Shown here piece after piece: positions 1-11,238 of a stretch of DNA of 64,000 nt. Each line of letters opens with the position of its first letter. Positions within the stretch are counted from its first letter, which is position 1. Both the position numbers and the translations under genes were made by a program. The notes beneath the pieces were generated by a model. The model was not told where the DNA came from. It did no database searches and saw only the letters and a list, made by a program, of their open reading frames with translations. This stretch comes from Setophaga petechia. Lineage: Eukaryota; Chordata; Aves; Passeriformes; Parulidae. The stretch is from NCBI GenBank assembly GCA_024362935.1, contig JANCRA010000014.1, positions 15,364,258-15,428,257 on the forward strand, given 5' to 3'.

Positions 1-2479
1 TGCCCTTGCAGTATCTTCCTCAGAGGATATAACTCCGTGGCAAAAAGCAGGGCAAATCTTTGGAAAGTTTTTACAAGGAAGGGAACTCAGCCAGGTTTTC
101 AGCAGGTTTGACTCACTGGAAAATTTTCAGGCATTCCTCAGTCAAAGCTTGACTAATGCAGGCTCTGGTGTGATTCAGCCTCAGCCAGGGTGTTAGACTC
201 TGTTTCCCCATTGTGCCTCATGGTAATTATTCCTATTATATCTTCAAGAGATTATAGATGAGCGATAGATGAACTGCAATGACTATTAACAAGAATTATA
301 GCAATCTTTATGCATAAGTGTTCAAAACACCAGGGGCCACACGCTCAGGTAATACACATGGATTTAGATCATGTAATCAATTCGACTGCAGTAATTGGTA
401 ACATGAAATTACAGAGTCAGGTGACCTGCTGATGCTATCAGCACTGCTGCTGCAACCCAAAGGGTTTTCAAAACACTGTCCCCATTTTGTTTCAGGATCT
501 CACAAAGAAGGTTTTCCTTTGGTTTTCCTGGTTGTTTTACACAATGAATCTCTTCCCTCCACATAACCCTACTTTCTCCCACCCAGCTACAAGGTTGAAC
601 CTCAGCCCTCCTTGCCACACAGAGCCCCTTTCCTCTCCTTGGGGCATTGGAGGTGTGTGGGGGCTGGGAGGGCTCCAAATAGATCCACTGGCTTCCAGAA
701 ACCCGACAGGAGAGCACCCTACCCTTCTCAAAACCATCCTGTAAGGCTGACCCTGGGCTGTGGGGAGGGTCAGGTCCCCAGAGCTCTCTTGCAGAAGCAG
801 AGGGGGCCTGCATCACGCTCCTTATCTCACTCTCTATTGCAGGACATCAGCAGAGACCATTTCTGTCCAACCCAGAGGTGGAGCAGATGTTTGAGATGGC
901 TGTGCCAGATGTCCAGAGGGCATCAGTAGAACTGAAAGTGGGAGTGCAATTGGGAAATGAGTGCATCAAGTGCAGCAAGGGGTGGGTTGGGAGCTCAGTG
1001 CCTGGAGCATCCTCACACCCTCTCTGGCTGGGTGAGGGCACAGGGAGCAAGGAGAAGCAGCCCTGCACCAGGAGGGAAAGGCCGGAAAATAAGGAAAGCC
1101 TGCCCTGAGGGGGCTCTTAGAGGTGGTTCCAGCCTCTTTATTTCAGGAGCTGATGGCCAGCAATGGCCTGCCCTGGGCAGCAGTGGCTGTGAGGGGGCTG
1201 CTGTCCCTACCATCCAGCTTCCCTTCCAACTTGCAGACAGAGCAGAATTTGTCAGAGCTCTTGGAGGCCCTGATAGATGTAAACACTGTTTAATTAATTT
1301 GATTTATGATATAATTGCACCACTGTGCTTGAGGGTTTAAGGGAATTCCAATTCCAATGCATCTTCCTAAAAGGGATTTCAGGTAAAACTTTGTCAGGGG
1401 AGGCAGTGCTGCCCTGGCCAGTGCAAGAGGTGTGTCTGAAAAGAGTGCACCATCCTGCATGCCACTCATCCAATGCAGGCTCATCCATTTGAATACAGAT
1501 ATCAATGCATAATTGTTCTTCAACATACAAATGTTGTTTTACACAGAAAAAGTCCAGGCTCAGCTGCACTAGAAAATTCACATTTGGGGTTTTTTTGTAC
1601 CAAGGCTGTGTTTAGGAAAGAGCTATTTCACTATGGACTATGAAAACCATGTATTTTTCTTTTGTTTTTCTTTTTTTTTGCCTCATTAAAAAATTATCTG
1701 GTTAAGTTCTTTCTGAGCTTATACTAAGTTATATGATTTTTTTTTTCCTGAGCTTTTAAGGAAAATGTATTTCTGGCTTTTTAGTATAAGGTATGCTGAT
1801 AATTAGCTGATATATATGAATTAATGTCCTGTAGCACAGAAACACAGAGAAAGGATGTAAGTAACCAGCTAGTTTATACCATGTTTCCTGACCAGGCACA
1901 ACATTTGGCTGCATTTAGTGGAAAAAAGGTGGGGAGTGTTGCCTGGCCACTGCAGGATACCTGTGATAATGTACTTGCATCACTTCCCAGTTTAACTAAA
2001 GCAAACGTATGTCACTGCAGTGTGTGCCGTAACACCTGGGCACAATAGAATGAATTCATGGACTGTGCACCCATAAATCTTCATTTCCTAGTTTTGTGGG
2101 TTTGTCAGGCCTTTAAAGTTATTTAACACGCTTTTTGCGGTGATAGATAGGTACTGAGAGTGTTATAAATACTAACTTGTGTCTGAAAGTTGGGCTGTGA
2201 AGCTATCACCCAGGCTTATGGTGTCTGTGATTTTATACCCAGCTAACAAGTCACTTTCATGGGTCGGGACATCATCTGGAGTCTATGAATGTGCAAGAAC
2301 CAACAGTTACTGTATAGATGTTAGGTGCTGTTTGATTCATATATACAGCATTTCTTTTAGAAAAAAAAAAGAACACACACAAAAAAATACAAAGCACAGC
2401 AAGAGTGTTCCATGCCTTAGTTCTAAAAAATAAAGATCATAGACCATACTAGTGTCTGGCCTATCAGGAATTCATAATG
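1..2479. other. Anonymous non-coding stretch
   Basis: No gene is supported here. Several short open frames between about 400 and 1600 overlap one another on both strands and show no recognisable domain, signal peptide or repeat family. Roughly 600-1260 is more GC-rich than its surroundings and the flanks are AT-rich. A few poly-T and poly-A runs (near 1670, 1735 and 2360) are the only simple-sequence features. Confidence 0.6.
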
Positions 2480-3340
2480 AAAATGAATGTTCATTTTTTC
2501 TTTAAAAGTGTCTCAAGCTAAATGATACTGACGCTTTCAATTTTTAACATCATAATCAATAAAGGCTGCTTATGCACACTTTGCAAAACCATCAGTTTAG
2601 AAGTTCGAAAAAAAAAATCTGCATATGGCTGCAGCTTGCTGACTGCAAAGCTCTAGCACTAAATCTTCTGAGTTAAAGTTTTACTGGTGTGTTATGAGTA
2701 AAAATGCCTTGTCAGCCATCTGCCAGTTTTTCTCCTAACATCCATATTTTCAACCCTTGCTAAACATTGGGAGCATTTGGCCACAAGAGGCCAGCTCTAC
2801 AATTAAACAGCCGAGTTCTGCAGCAGAAGCAAGGGCATGTCAAAATAGAACTGTCTGTTATTAATTTTAAAAGTCCATAAAGGAAAGCTATGACCCTGTC
2901 AGGGTGATGGACTGGTAGTTAAATGTATTATAAACTGTTAACTCTCAGAGACACAAAAGAAAAGGAAAAGAAAAACAATGCAGCAGTGTCAAAAGCTTCA
3001 ATAAATGCTAATCATGGCAGATTAATCAGCCTCTAATTCCACTGATCCAAAAAGGTTAGAGTGTCAATTGTGTGAAATTAGCTCTTTCTCATGTGTCCCT
3101 TTGCATTTGGAGAATCTGCCTGTTCATTTGCATCTTTTGCCAATGTTTACGAAGAATTCAGTTCATTAGCTCTTAAACATAAAATCAGACACTGGAAGGG
3201 GGATTCATCGCCTTTTTCTGCTTAAAGTAGTACTTAAAGCAAATAGCATTGCTACAGTGTACATTTATAGATTCTATCAAGCTGCATTAATTACTGAATA
3301 TCTCATATCCAGAAACCTCCTTTTCATAGGAAAGGTTTCA
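2480..3340. promoter_or_regulatory. Candidate conserved non-coding (enhancer-like) block
   Basis: The stretch is free of recognisable repeats and dense in developmental transcription-factor-like words. It has a perfect POU octamer ATTTGCAT at 3126-3133, several TAAT homeodomain cores (for example near 2862, 3010 and 3290) and a weak CTCF-like match at 2781-2795 (CCACAAGAGGCCAGC). There is no sustained open frame. This texture is typical of vertebrate developmental enhancers in gene deserts, but conservation has not been tested and the call is inference. Boundaries are approximate. Confidence 0.35.
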
Positions 3341-3988
3341 TGTGAAGTGTTCTATTTAGTCTTGTAAGGAGGGCTTTTTTGATGGCTTAAGATAAAATGT
3401 TTAATCATAAGCTTGAAATGGCAAACCAGAGCTGCTAGACCTTAGTAGAGCACATGCTACAAAGGGTTCCCAGAAGTGAGTGCACTGTGTGCTTTGGGAA
3501 ATACCTGCTGTAACCTGAGTTTGCAAATCCTGCAGCTTGCCAAAGAGAATGGTAGCTCAAATGGACGAGTGTGCAGAACACAAGAAAGCCTGAGGAAGGA
3601 GTGCCTGATGGCAAACAAAGCAGGAGATGAGAAGATGTATTGGCTGGCCCTGTTTGAAGTGTTCTGGTTGAACTCAGGCCCAGACAGGGCTCACCTGCTT
3701 TCCTTACCAAGCCAGCATCCAGGCACCATTCATTCATCATCTGCTGGGCTGAGCTTTGGGGCCTCACACTGCTGGGACTCAGGTTACTTGGGGAGTGCCT
3801 CAGAGCTCAGAAATGCAGGAGTGGAGACTCTAATTTCATAACTTACCTTTACCAACCATGGCTTCCCCTTTTTGGGAAATGTGTGTGGTCAGCTGAGGGC
3901 AGCATCAAAGGAATACATGGCACATGTTCTCCTAATGCTTAGCCTGCACTGCCTACATCGGGACGAAATTTGTTTCTCATTCCCCTGA
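3341..3988. other. Anonymous non-coding stretch
   Basis: Two overlapping open frames (minus 3435-3767 and plus 3476-3841) cover much of this stretch in opposite directions. Neither has a recognisable domain, and such mirrored frames are expected by chance. Nothing else is supported. Confidence 0.55.
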
Positions 3989-4031
3989 AGTAAAAAAAAA
4001 ACCTAGGGAAAAAAAAAAACAAAAAACAACA

Positions 4032-4082
<51 letters not shown>

Positions 4083-4127
4083 ATCTATATCTATATATAT
4101 CTATATCTATGTATATATATATATATA

Positions 4128-4190
<63 letters not shown>
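3989..4190. repeat. Compound microsatellite: A-tract, (ATCT)n, (TA)n
   Basis: An A-rich run (about 3991-4029) leads into about a dozen ATCT units (about 4033-4082). A mixed ATCT/TA transition follows to about 4130, then a nearly uninterrupted TA array to 4190. The minus-strand open frame from 4107 to 4454, with its long Ile-Tyr repeat, is just translation of the TA array and is not a gene. The long TA array is likely to be length-polymorphic and prone to cruciform formation. Confidence 0.97.
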
Positions 4191-4192
<2 letters not shown>

Positions 4193-7100
4193 TTCTTGTC
4201 CACAACAAACAGATTTTGTGATTTAACAGAAATCTAGGAATTTCCCAGCTGTTTTCTTGCCTGCACATCCTGGAACAGGAATTCATTCCTGACTTCACAT
4301 TCAGCTCTCTGCCAGAATCCCACCTGAAGTTTTCCCAGGCATTGACAGGAGTGTGGAGGATCTGTTCATCTCCCAGCTGTGCTCCTCTTAGGGCTGGTCT
4401 CCATGGGTGGGTCAGGGTTTCCCCTTCAGGGGAGCACCCAGGGAATTTCTCCATGTCTCCTGCATAAAGAAGAGCAGCAAAGGGCTCTTCCTACCCGCTT
4501 TACCCAGGAAGGGGCCCTGACTGAAACCCCACAGCAGCTGGGGGTCAACACCAATCTCTGCAATAAGTGCAAGGCATTGCCTTTGGCTTGGCCCTCTCTA
4601 CAGAAAGACTTAGAATTGTACTTATTTATTAATAAAAACCTTCACAGCAAAACACTCCCTGAGCAGATGCACTGGGGAGGAGGAGAAGGGAGCAACCTGG
4701 AGCCAGAGGTTTACCCTGCTCCTCCCTGAGCTGCATGCTGAGTTGCATGGGAGAAGGGGCCCTACAGAGACAGGAGCTCTGTGAGGGGCCATGGGGTTTT
4801 CCAGCCCCACACTGTCACAGGGGCACACTGAGCACACCTCTCACCTCAAATAGCACTGCTTTGTTTAGCCTCACAAAACACTTGGCTGTTTTTTCAGGGC
4901 TCAGCCCATTCTCTGGATTTTGGCAAATCTTAGGGCATTTATTCTGTAGATAATATGGTAAAGCACTTGTATGAAGAATCACATCCTCGTGGGCAGGGGA
5001 TGACTCCTCCCTTAAAATGACCCAGTTTTTTTAAGGATAATTTGGATGTCTGTATACCATGCTTCAGTGCAATATTTAAGTCTGGGATTAGTCAAACTCT
5101 CTTTATTGGGGTTTCATATGTTTGCTTCCTGTTGGTTCCAAGTTTAAATACCACATTTTCTCAAGAAACACTCTTGATTTGAGGTAAGTTGTATTATTGG
5201 ACACAGTCCAAAAAATTAAAACTTATTGAGAGAGACCTTTTCTGGAAGAGAAAATATAGTTAGATATCTTCCCTAAAAGAAGAAAAGCACTGCATGGCTC
5301 TAAATTTAAAGAATGACCCACGAGGAATCTTGTTCAAAATATGAAAATATAATATGAAGTTTAAAAGATAATTATGAGGCAATAAAACAGAAAGCCACAA
5401 AAATTATTTTAGAGGGAATGTAAAGTGTATATGGCACACTGCAATGGATGGACTGTCAGCAGTATTTCTTTGTGTGTGTATCTTTTGTATTGCAGTGAAC
5501 TGTGTAACAGCAAGATTTGAATATTCTGAATCTGCCATCTCCCTCTTCTGTCAATCAGATCCTTCCAATTTTGAACATGCCAGGATGAACTATGTTGACT
5601 TCTTTGGCACAAGAAAGTGAATCCAGTGAAATTCATATATTCAATGGTTTCATGAAAATGAGAAAAGTCTGTCTATTTGCTAGAACAGCTTTGGGCTAGT
5701 TTTGAATGGCTGCATTTCATCTCTGCATTTTCCCTCCCCACAACTGTTATGATGTGAAAAGTGCCCAAGGCCAGGGGCTTGTAGGCCCAAGTCCACTGAA
5801 ATTAATTGTAATTGGGAAAAAGGGCCTTTTGCCTAAGCCAGTCATACTATACTCTCCCATCTGACCACTTCTTTTCCATTGATGGATATAGTTTACTCCA
5901 CCAAATCATTTTTTTTTTTGCTAGTGAAACTAATTTAATGCCACCCAAAAATATATCAGACAGCTTCTGGCACCTATTTCTGTCTTGGAAGCATTCTAAA
6001 TGCTCAGGTATACAGAAAGTTCTGCAGCTCACAATTGCTCTTGCTTCTGCAAAGTTTTTGCTTTAACGATAGCACTAGACAAGTTTAAATCCTTCTCTTT
6101 TGGACAGAATAGGGTGGATATTTCCTGCTGTAGCTGTGCCACCACCTTGTCCCCATGCACTGCAGGGTGACTGTGTGCAGGTTGCAGAGAGCAGAAGACT
6201 CCTGCAATTCCAGCCATTTTCCCTGGTATTCCAGTATCTGATGTTGTCACAAGACTAACCAAAGAAAACTGGAGTTACCACTGCACAATTGCATGTTCAC
6301 ACTCTAAATTTAAACCTCCCAAAAGTTCTCTGCTGCCTGGGTTAACAGGGGTGGTCTTTGTCCTGTTAAGAAGCAGAAATCTCAGCTCCATTTCTCAAAA
6401 GTACTAATGTGAGCTCACATTGGCTGAGCTAAATACTAAATTGCCCCAGCTAAATGCAGCCTCACAGATACTTCATCCTTCCCAGTGCTGTCAAGCAGAT
6501 TATCCTGGAAAGAGTAAAGTCATTGATTTGATAAAACCAAAGTAAGGAGACACATTTTGAACCACTGTACTGGAGGTTGGCAATAACACTTGAAATTTCT
6601 AGTTTAAGTCCCTGATTGGTTTTGGATTTGCCAAGGTGATTTTTAATGTCTTAAGACTTTTTAATAATTCAGGTTGAAGTGGTGTGGAGGCCAGCCTACA
6701 TCTGCAAAGAGTCTCTCCAAAACACACTTGGGTGCTGCAGGAAATGGGGAGAGTGATTCAAGAGGTCTCATGTTTCTTTTATGGGCCAATATGACCAAGC
6801 ATGGTATGAAGGGAGGAACTTTATTGCTAATGGAATAAGCCTTCAGATAAGATGTAAACCAGAGTTCCTGGTGGTTTTCTCTGTGCAGCAGCCTTCTGGA
6901 TACTCTCCAGCTCTTCTCTGTCTACCTAAGCTTCCAAGTGCCTGAGATGGTGTTTATTTCCTGCTCAGGACAGCTCAGTAGCTTTCTTGTTCACTATTAA
7001 AAGAGCAGCTGCATGGTTGTGGTGGGTGAAGAGAGTTTCTACCTCTCAAAGGCTGTTTTTAGATTTAGTTAGCTAAAATGTATAAATACACATTTAGCCC

Positions 7101-10100
7101 AAGAATATTTTTAAGAGGCAGAGATGTGAGGGAAAATGACAGAGTGAACAACCTGAGTGACAGCCACTGGAAACATTTTGATAACCTGACCCAGGCTCTG
7201 ACCTCCTTTACTGGTGCCCTGAGCATTTGTATTCATGATGGAAAGTGGCTGCAAATCCTGATTAAAATGGTAACATTTGTGCCCAGTTTGGCCAATGGAA
7301 TGGCTCAAGGTCAGGATAACTGGCATCAGCCCCTGTCAGGGGCAGTGGCTGTCACCCTGCCCTCTGCAGCAGGGAGCATCCAGTCCACTGCAACTGTGAC
7401 CCCCTCCTCTTCCCTCTCCAGCACACGTTTGAGAAGACTGGGATCTGAGAGAGGCTCAGACCTAAATCTGTATGCAGATATTGCTCCTGGACCCTATATC
7501 TAAACCAAACCTTCTCTGGACATCTCAAATTCTATTCTAATTTTGGCAGTTAAGAACACTATTGTTTAAATTAGAGGCTTAATCTTAGATTTCCCATGTT
7601 TCTCTCTTCTTATCTACTGCAAAATACTGCAATAAGAGAAGAAAAACTCCCAGAAAACCTTCTTTTTTCACAGATGAGGAAAAGCAAATCATAAGCAGGT
7701 TCTTTGAATACTCAAGTATATGATTATATATTTGACTGTCAACTAAAACCCCAGGAATAGAAAAATACAACTGTGAAAATACTGCCTGTAATGAGAGGAC
7801 TTGGTTGTCATATTTGGTATGATATAATTTATCTTTTATCTGGTATTAGTGAATAATATCACTTTGCCATTCACTGTAGCATGTTTACCTTAGAAATCCA
7901 CACAAACTTTCCTGAATATTAAATTCTGCTTATAGAAACCTATCTTTTCTGGATGTCATATGCTTCCAATAATATATGGAATCTCCTCTGAGTTCCACTG
8001 GCTTTTCTTTTCTGAAATCTGCAAAATTCTCAGAAAAATATCTCTACTTGATTCCACCTCAGTGATGACTATGGTGACTTATGCTAGCAAAAAATCTCAG
8101 TTCATCTGCTTTCTGTGGTTTCATTGCCTTCCCACCTTTCTGAAATGGCTATTTCTTTATCTGGGTTATTTGTCCTCTAGCCAGGAGGTGCTGCCTTATA
8201 AAGGGGTTTTTTTTTCCATCAAACTCAGTGCTGGATGATTTCTTTCTTTGTCTGCAGCCGTAACATCCCGTTGTTCACACAGAAATAAAAAACCACAAAG
8301 GGTATGGATTATGCGATGCATTTCCTGCAGAATTTAATCATCACAGTAAAACACTGGCATATATTGCTGTCTGCTTACAAATCTCTGTTTTCTGTAGAAA
8401 TTACAGCTTACTATTTAAGTCACCTGAATAACCTGTTCATACATCTCAACAGCATAATAAAGCAACTCATCCAGACTAGATGAACATCCTCTAGTGATCT
8501 TGACATGAGGTCCAGATTCAGCTCTAGGTTTCACTAATTCCAGCCTCAAATACATCCTTATTTACAAATGGAATCAGATGAGGCATGGTCCATTCTCCTA
8601 AAAGCACCCTGACAGTGAGACACATTTCCCAGGTCTTGTCCCTGCCCATTCCTCCTCAGCAGGATGGTGCCTTCCCCAGCACACACCCTCATCCCCTCCC
8701 ATCTTCATGCAGAAAATGTCACTACAGCAATTTCAGCAGTAGCTTTGCTGGGAAAGGAGCATTTGGGAAGTACTTCAGGTATTTCTGACTGTTCTCCAGT
8801 GAAGCTGAGCAGCTGGAGTACAGGTACAGAGCTGGAGTGAAGGGTGGGAAAGCAGCACACCCATAAATGCTGAGTTATCAGAATATGCAGGGCAATGTCC
8901 TGCACAACAGGCCCTGATCCTTGTCCTTGGCTCATGATTTATTTAAACAGGACTAACTTCATGTTCTACACTCTAAGAACCGTGGACAACTAAAAGCTGA
9001 CAAGCACTTGAGAAACCCATTTTGGGTTGGTACTGGTTGAGCCTCTGTTCCTCTCACCTGGGGAGGATGTTTGAATTACCTGACTGGAAAATAAAGGCAT
9101 TGAAAAAAAAAAAAAACCCACAAAACTACTTTTCTTTTCCTCTGTTTCTTTTAGAAACAAAACAAGGAAAACTGAACATTTGACAATCTACAGATTTCCT
9201 TTTATAAAATAAATAATAAAAATGAAGCTGTTTAGCTTTCTGAAGGTGATTACCAAGAAACTCCAACAATGCTGAGCAGTTATATACTTCTTGGAAACCT
9301 GCATTCCTATTATGAAGCTCTTCCCATAGAAGCAATGAAATTAAAGTTGGTTTTGAAGCCTAACCTAGAAAATCAAAAACTACTCAGATTTCAAGTGCAC
9401 AATATGATTCCCACTGGGAAGAGGGTTTCATTAACAGATGCTGAGTGAGTTTTGGTTCAGTAGAACAGACATTTATTTTCATAGAAGATGAGAGGCCCAA
9501 TCCTAAAGCATGGACTATGAGTATCTGGCTGTGGGTTACTCACTGAAAAATTACTGATCTTCACTGAGAATAAGTCAAACACTGGTTTTGTTTTCACATC
9601 CCCACGTACTCTTAGCAGGGTCTAAGCTGTGCTCTGAGTTGGGCTGTGCTGTTGGTGCCCTGGGTGGGTCTGTGTGTGGGGACAGGCTATCCCAGCTGTC
9701 CTGGAGAGTGGGAAAGGCTCAAGTGCCCCATGGGACCCAGCCTGAGCAGAGGCTGCCTCTCAAGAGCCCAAATGAACTTAAAGCAGGGCAAGAGAAACAG
9801 CAGAAAAATTTAAGGCCACACTTCAGTTTCCTTTTCACGTATTGCAATTAACAAATAATGGCAAGATGCCTACTTGCAAAGGTAGTTCTGTAGTATATTT
9901 TGAAGAGCTTTGTTGTTGTTGATATTATTATAATTATTTTGTTTTCTCTTAAGCTTTTTATTAGCTCAGTGATATTTTCCAAAGATGACTTTGATTCCCT
10001 TAATGGCTCTTAAAAAAAAAAAAAACTAGCTAATATATAGTAATTCCCCAGTTTCCCCCAAATAGACATTGAAACTATAAAGTGTTTCTAAATATCCTGA

Positions 10101-10239
10101 GAATTGTCTAAATAGATTTTGTAAAATTCCCATAACCTTTCACTAACCACCAAGCCCGTATTATCTAAAGAGGCTTCCAGGGAGGTGTTTGTAGGTAATT
10201 ATCCAAGAATTAATCATAGGATCAACATAAAAGGCAAAA
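4191..10239. other. Anonymous non-coding stretch
   Basis: About 6 kb without a supported gene or repeat family. Short open frames occur (for example plus 7078-7503, 141 codons, and plus 4379-4729, 116 codons), but they have no recognised domain and overlap frames on the other strand. AT-rich DNA alternates with slightly GC-richer patches near 4380-4840, 7330-7440 and 9600-9790. Small A-tracts occur at about 9103-9116 and 10012-10025. Confidence 0.55.
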
Positions 10240-11110
10240 TATCATAAATAATCAAGTTCTTACATATGCAAATCATTGTGAGGTATGTTACCAATTTTCA
10301 TAGAGGGGCCACTGTCAGAAATGCAATTTCATCTATCCAATTAGCAGGTTTTGCTGCATTATAAATCTGTCACTGCTTTCTTTGCACCAAACAGCTGCTT
10401 ATGCAAGTAACTGTGTGAAACTCTATTAAAAACCACAGGTCTGGATAAAGGCAGGTTAGGAAAAAAATTAATTCCCAGTAAAGCTGCGTTAAGCCTGGAA
10501 GGCTGTGGCCAAGAAGCAGTTAAAATTATTAGGAAGGGAATTCCATCATGCTATTAATGTCCTGCAATTCAGCTGTGACTGTGTTCTGTTCACTTGGTTT
10601 TCCTCTTCAAGTGCTGCTCTGTTTTTAAAGCCGCTTTGAAGGAATGCTCTCCAGCGGACTGCCGCCTGTCACTGCTCCCTGTCATGTGTCCGATAATTAA
10701 AATCTGACTGATTTACTGACTGGCATCAACCATCACAGCTCAAGAGTTAGAAGATGTTCATCCTTCCCAAGGCTAAATTTACTTGGTGAAAAGGGGCCGC
10801 TTGCTTCCAGCCTGAGCTGTCATTCAGCTGCCGTGGAAACCATAAAGATAGCTAACAGAGCCCCAGCCAGCAGTCTTTAGTTTATTTTATTCTAATATTT
10901 ATTGCCACCCAGAAAATGAACATAATACAGACAAGTTAGTGAGAGCACTGCACTAGTGATTTGTGAGGCTGGTGTGGAGTGAGAGCAAAACAGTCCTGCA
11001 GTATTAAAATAAAATAGAACAGCGGTGTTTCCCAAAAGTATGGCAGGGCTGTAGCTGTGTTTATTTTAACCCTAATGGGGTACAATTTATTATTACATTT
11101 TAAGTAGATG
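10240..11110. promoter_or_regulatory. Candidate conserved non-coding (enhancer-like) block
   Basis: A repeat-free, motif-dense stretch. It combines AT-rich homeodomain-like words (for example around 10460, 10530 and 10695) with isolated CpGs (near 10630, 10655-10665, 10690 and 10830), unusual in this CpG-poor window. All frames are short. It reads like a long developmental enhancer, or two adjacent ones, but that rests on texture only. Edges are approximate; the right edge is set by the poly-T run from 11139. Confidence 0.4.
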
Positions 11111-11138
11111 CTCTCTTGGAGAAGGCTGGTTGGGTTGG

Positions 11139-11238
11139 GTTTTTTTTGTTCTTTCTTTTTTTTTTCCTAAGTGCAGACTGCTCAGGAAGTACAAAAAAAA
11201 GAAAAAAAAAAGAAGAAAAAAGAAGGGAAGGAAAGGAA
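11139..11238. repeat. Paired T-rich and A/G-rich simple-sequence tracts
   Basis: A T-rich run (about 11139-11166) is followed 25 bases later by an A-rich purine run (about 11192-11238). The two are roughly complementary and could fold on each other. Their homopolymeric nature makes independent slippage the simplest explanation. Confidence 0.85.

Noticed and set aside
4107..4454. 115-codon minus-strand frame with a long Ile-Tyr repeat
   Set aside because: The repeat is a translation of the TA microsatellite.
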